Source: Streptomyces davaonensis JCM 4913
GTDB taxonomy: Bacteria; Actinomycetota; Actinomycetes; Streptomycetales; Streptomycetaceae
Assembly (NCBI RefSeq): GCF_000349325.1
Contig: NC_020504.1
Span: 8,598,326-8,662,325 of the forward strand
Direction of reading: 5' to 3'
DNA length: 64,000 nt
A program made the position numbers and the translations under genes. Shown here piece after piece: positions 61,009-64,000 of this stretch. The notes beneath the pieces were generated by a model. It made no database searches, was not told the DNA's origin, and worked only from the letters and a program-made list of their open reading frames with translations. Every line of letters begins with the position of its first letter. Positions within the stretch are counted from its first letter, which is position 1.

Positions 61009-61698
61009 TCAGGCGGCGGGCGCCTGGGCCTGCGCCGCCAGGGCGCGGTCGATGCGGCCGGGGTGGGCGGTGGCGCGCGGTGCGTTGCCCCGGGCGGCAC
61101 CGTCGAGGGTGATGCGCCGGCGGCGGCAGGGCTCGCCCTTGTCGGCGTGACACCACTCGCACGGCACCGCGAGGACGTCGGGGCCGCCGGCGGCGATGGC
61201 GGCTTCGCGGGCGGCGCGGGCCGGGCGGTAGGGGGCCAGCTCGGCGCGGACAGCGGCCGGGATGTAGGAGCCGACGGCGGCCAGCTGGTCCTTCAGGCCC
61301 GGCCGGTGGCGCCCGGCGGTAATCCCGCGGTGCGCCGAAGGCGCGGTGTGCCCGGCGGCGACGGCGTCGCGTGCCGCTAGCAGCTCCGCCCGCCAGGCTT
61401 GCGGGTTGTCCGGGTCGGCCATCGGCGTCGGGTCGGTGTGCCGGGCCAGACGCTCGCGGCGGTGCGCGTGCCACTCACGGGCCACGTCGGCCGGCAGGAT
61501 TGGGTACGGCGAGCTGACGATGCGCTTGCGGACGGTCTCGCGCACATCCCAGCCCTGACTGGTGGTCATGGGCACGTCGCCGAGCAGCTCGTGCCACATG
61601 GCGAGCTGGTCGCGGGCTTCGCCCGAGTCGGTGCGGATGGTGCGGGGGTCCAGGCGGCCGACGTAGGTGAGTACGGCAGCAACTTCACGGCGGTCCAA
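61009..61698 (-). CDS. Zinc-finger hypothetical protein
   Basis: 229 aa, TTG start at 61698 (GGAG 8 nt before). N-terminal helical domain (REVAAVLTYVGRLDPRTIRT, LAMWHELLGD, VRKRIVSSPYPILPADVARE) and C-terminal zinc finger VPCEWCHADKGEPCRRRR followed by AHPGRIDRAL. Proteins with this ending (C..C....PC) accompany replication and transfer genes in Streptomyces elements. Probably binds DNA or a replication partner. Confidence 0.72.
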   Translation of the reverse strand: MDRREVAAVLTYVGRLDPRTIRTDSGEARDQLAMWHELLGDVPMTTSQGWDVRETVRKRIVSSPYPILPADVAREWHAHRRERLARHTDPTPMADPDNPQAWRAELLAARDAVAAGHTAPSAHRGITAGRHRPGLKDQLAAVGSYIPAAVRAELAPYRPARAAREAAIAAGGPDVLAVPCEWCHADKGEPCRRRRITLDGAARGNAPRATAHPGRIDRALAAQAQAPAA

Positions 61699-61703
61699 GG
61701 TAG

Positions 61704-62606
61704 TTACTCCGTTCCAGTCGGTTCGTCGACGGCGGCGAGCAGGGCGGCCATGTGCAGGTCGGCCTTGGTCATGCCGGCCTGCGGGGCGGGGTTGCCGCCG
61801 GGCAGGGCGTAGAGGTTCGGGCGCTGTGGTGTGGGTGTGTGCTCCCGGGTGATCCAGGACTGCCAGTCGGCAGCCCAGGCAGCGGCCGGCCGAGGGCTCC
61901 AGGCGGCGCGGTAGTGGCGCCACTTCGCGTCGGCGGCCTGCATGCCCTGCTCGCCGAGGCGATCGAGGTGTCCCTGCTGCTGGGCCCAGGACAGGCTCGC
62001 GTCGTCGACCTGCCAGTCGGTGGCCGAGGTGAGGTCGGCAGCACTGCTGCTGTACCTACGGTTCACCTTCGGTTCACTACGGTTCTGGGGGTCAGAATCG
62101 GACCCGGGGAGGGGTCTGGATCTGACCCGGGGAGGGGTCGGATTCTGACGATGGGGGTCGGGATCTGACCCGGTCGGATTCTGGCGACGGGGGTCGGATT
62201 CCGACCCGGTCTTGGGCCAGATGCCGTGCTTGCGCAGCCGCTCGATGTCCAGCTCGGGTACCGGATCGGACTCGTCCGGGGGCCCGACGTACGTCTCGGG
62301 GTCGTCCTCCCGGGCCGCCGCGACCTTGGCCAGCCACGCAGCGGCGCGCGGCAGCCGGAAGACCGTGCTGTGCTGCGGGCCGTCGAGGTCGTCGAGCACC
62401 TCTAGTTCGCCGCTCTCGGCCAGCGCGGCCAAGGCGCCGCGTACGGCGTTGCGGCTTGCGTTCGTACGCTTCATCAGCGAGGTGAGGGACGCCCAGGCGA
62501 CGCACTGCTCGTCGGGGATCCGGTCGGCGATCGACAGCAGGACCAGGCGCGCGTTTCCGCGGCTGGCGCTGTACTCCCACGCCCATTCGCGGGTGTCCCG
62601 GCTCAT
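61704..62606 (-). CDS. Replication-initiator-like wHTH protein with internal iterons
   Basis: 300 aa, ATG overlapping the stop of a small leader ORF. The N-terminal winged helix (YSASRGNARLVLLSIADRIP, SLTSLMKRTNASRNAVRGAL, AALAESGELEVLDD) is of the type seen in plasmid Rep and phage replication proteins. A linker of SDP..QNPT repeats, encoded by tandem DNA repeats, precedes a helical C-terminal domain (WAQQQGHLDRLGEQGMQAAD, KWRHYRAAWSPRPAAAWAAD). Iterons inside a rep gene are a known plasmid-origin layout. Identity as the true Rep is probable, not proven. Confidence 0.68.
   Translation of the reverse strand: MSRDTREWAWEYSASRGNARLVLLSIADRIPDEQCVAWASLTSLMKRTNASRNAVRGALAALAESGELEVLDDLDGPQHSTVFRLPRAAAWLAKVAAAREDDPETYVGPPDESDPVPELDIERLRKHGIWPKTGSESDPRRQNPTGSDPDPHRQNPTPPRVRSRPLPGSDSDPQNRSEPKVNRRYSSSAADLTSATDWQVDDASLSWAQQQGHLDRLGEQGMQAADAKWRHYRAAWSPRPAAAWAADWQSWITREHTPTPQRPNLYALPGGNPAPQAGMTKADLHMAALLAAVDEPTGTE
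62090..62211. repeat. Iteron-like tandem repeats
   Basis: GGTC-led units begin at 62090, 62113, 62136, 62156, 62172, 62192 and 62208, most fitting GGTCGGATTCTGACCCGG with changes; spacing 16-23 bp. Just left, CGGTTCAC-type repeats occur three times at about 62059-62086. The array lies in the coding region of the Rep-like gene and is a candidate replication origin. Confidence 0.62.
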
Positions 62607-62758
62607 CGGGTCACCGCCGAAACGGGGCGGGCGGCGGGGGCCGGCTCCGCCACGAGGGCGCCGAGCAACCGGTGCGCGGTCAGGGAGCCAGGCGGCGAAG
62701 CGAGGACGGCTGCCGCGCGAGCCGGGGACACCGGCCTTTTGCGCAGGGCAGGCGGCAT
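62603..62758 (-). CDS. Small coupled ORF upstream of the Rep-like gene
   Basis: 51 codons from ATG at 62758, 7 nt after GGAGGAGA, the strongest ribosome site in this region. Product is basic (PPALRKRPVSPARAAAVLAS, TAHRLLGALVAEP). Its TGA overlaps the Rep-like ATG (ATGA), so it may set Rep translation by coupling. A peptide function is uncertain. Confidence 0.55.
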   Translation of the reverse strand: MPPALRKRPVSPARAAAVLASPPGSLTAHRLLGALVAEPAPAARPVSAVTR

Positions 62759-63342
62759 GGAAGACTCTCCTCCGTAGCGAAACCCGCGCCGGTGTGCCTC
62801 GTAGGAAAGGACCGGTGCGGTGAAGGTGGGTAAATCTCCGCCCTTGCCGGGGCAGGAGTGCCATTTGGCGTTCGGCGTCCGGGAGTTACCGCTCCATGGG
62901 CGCCGTCGCTGTGTTCGGGGCTATCTCATCCCGAGTGGATCGCGCGTTCTGCGTAAGCTCCTAGCGTCGTCTGCCGCGGGGCGGTGTGCCCGGCGAGGGA
63001 CGATGAACATATGCAGGTCCTGCGGCAAGATCCAGACCTTGCTAAAGGACCCTCTACAAGTCGCAACGGAGGGCGGCGGCACCTGTGCCTACGGACGTAG
63101 ACGGCGGGCCGGGACGCAGGCGGCAGGATGATCGCCTCGACGGGCGGACGACGGAAGGCACGCAGCGACTCCGGGACTCGGGTGCCGCAGGGACGTTTCA
63201 TCTCCTGTGGGCACGACGGCTTGAACCGAGGTACGCTGACTAGCTGCCCCGATCGATGGAACGAAAGTATCCTCGTTTGGCCCATCGATCAAGTGGGTAG
63301 CTGTGTCGACGGGCCCAGATCGGATCAGGAAGGACGTGTGGG
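62759..63342. other. Intergenic region between divergent operons
   Basis: About 580 bp between the leftward replication/mobilisation operon and the rightward XRE gene; it must hold both promoters. A plus-strand reading from ATG 63003 gives NICRSCGKIQTLLKD with one CX2C and a weak end; coding status is doubtful. No long repeat was seen. Confidence 0.4.
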
Positions 63343-64000
63343 ATGCCGGCTCGCCGGTTCGACCCCAACCGTGTGCTGCTCGCCCGGAGGGAGGGTGGCT
63401 TCAAGCAGACCGACGTGGCGAGCCATGTGGGGGTCAGCGGTGCTCGGGTCAGTGCCTGGGAGACGGGACGCTCCGTTCCCGACCCGGAGAAACTGCCCCG
63501 CCTGGCCGAAGCTCTCAACCGTGACCTCGACGACCTGTTTCCCCGTGACGGGCGTCCTGATCTTGCTGACCTGCGGGCTGACGCCGGGTATACCCAGGCG
63601 GCCACCAAGGAGCTGACCGGAACGAGTACCGCTGGCCCGGTGGCTGCAGCGGAGAACGCGCAGCGACGCCTGGCGGAGGAGTACGAGCCGAAGCTGGCGG
63701 AAGCATACGGCGTAAGCGTCGAAGCCCTGCGGCGTGCGCAAGACCGATCCTTCGGCATCGACGTGCCCGAGCCCGGCGAGGCTGTCCCCGGGGCCGAGGG
63801 GCAGGAGCCGCGGCTGCGCGGCGAGGAGATGCTTCCGGAGACTCTGGCGGAGAAGATCACGTATCTGCTGGAGCGGCTGCCGATCCCGCCCTCGGACGCA
63901 CAGCTTGCGGCCCTCGGCAATGACCGTACGGGCCGCGAGGTCCTCACCGAGGATCTGGTGCGCGACCTGCGGACCGGCAAGGTGAGCAGCGCGCAGGACG
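63343..64000 (+). CDS. XRE-family regulator, partial at window edge
   Basis: At least 219 codons, open at the right edge. ATG at 63343 follows AGGAAGGA. HTH at residues 8-60: PNRVLLARREGGFKQTDVAS, HVGVSGARVSAWETGRSVPD. A second similar motif begins LADLRADAGYTQAATKELTG; then helical linker (AEEYEPKLAEAYGVSVEAL) and TLAEKITYLLERLPIPPSD. Divergent from the replication operon, so a plausible regulator of it. Confidence 0.8.
   Translation, partial: MPARRFDPNRVLLARREGGFKQTDVASHVGVSGARVSAWETGRSVPDPEKLPRLAEALNRDLDDLFPRDGRPDLADLRADAGYTQAATKELTGTSTAGPVAAAENAQRRLAEEYEPKLAEAYGVSVEALRRAQDRSFGIDVPEPGEAVPGAEGQEPRLRGEEMLPETLAEKITYLLERLPIPPSDAQLAALGNDRTGREVLTEDLVRDLRTGKVSSAQD

Noticed and set aside
62090..62211. 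CRISPR array
   Set aside because: Repeats are degenerate, adjacent and without unique spacers; they are iteron-like. No cas gene or other array was seen anywhere.
62820..63131. Small plus-strand ORF with a CRSCG motif
   Set aside because: Only one Cys pair, Arg-rich tail and no clear ribosome site; kept only as a note on the intergenic region.

Overview
The window is high-GC actinobacterial DNA, almost certainly from Streptomyces or a close relative. Evidence: strong third-position GC, DUF317-like proteins, a WhiB regulator, SCO6880/SCO6881-type transfer proteins, a class E (LAXTG) sortase signal, and many GTG and TTG starts. It reads as a mobile element (conjugative plasmid or ICE) carrying metabolic cargo. 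No chromosomal core gene or tRNA was recognised. All assignments come from reading the sequence; no database search was run.

Layout. (1) 46-20489, minus strand: a transfer region read leftward from about 20.5 kb. Its order of transcription is lytic transglycosylase/NlpC-P60 hydrolase, VirB2-like subunit, VirB8-like protein, VirB6/TrbL-like membrane protein, SCO6880-type protein, VirB4-type ATPase, then a tail of accessory genes (secreted protein, lipoprotein, TGT/DpdA-like protein, glycosyltransferase, DUF317 protein, a MoxR-type AAA ATPase with a metallopeptidase-VWA partner). (2) 20.6-21.0 kb: divergent control region with a long inverted repeat; the same motif recurs at 21.85 and 25.87 kb. 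(3) 21011-36508, plus strand: orphan DNA methyltransferase, RelE-like protein, GNAT, four tandem helical paralogues, HxlR/wHTH regulators, an ATP-grasp ligase flanked by two MFS transporters and a HAD protein, a DUF317 protein and an LAXTG surface protein, closed by a strong terminator. (4) 36675-45185, minus strand: a tightly coupled eight-gene operon of unrecognised pathway (HATPase, radical SAM, enolase superfamily, HAD, GGDEF-DUF1905-OmdA fusion, phosphoketolase, PhyH oxygenase, methyltransferase). (5) 45344-47078: an intact ISL3-type insertion sequence with an 8-bp target duplication. (6) 47185-55656: two XRE/TPR regulators, small and decayed genes, DUF317 proteins, a stand-alone PD-(D/E)XK nuclease and a lipoprotein. 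(7) 55739-62758, minus strand: mobilisation/replication operon (coupled leader ORF, iteron-bearing Rep-like gene, zinc-finger protein, WhiB, membrane protein, MobC, MOB_P relaxase). A further XRE regulator runs off the right edge.

Regions 1 and 7 together look like a relaxase-plus-T4SS (single-strand) conjugation machine rather than the TraB/FtsK double-strand system typical of Streptomyces. No VirD4-type coupling protein lies in this window. Regions 3 and 4 are cargo.

Two element-wide oddities stand out. First, TTG starts are far more common than usual, and several genes only make sense if they start at CTG (once at ATC). Second, at least five genes are interrupted: three by apparent single-base deletions and two by in-frame TGA codons. 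The deletions could be assembly errors.
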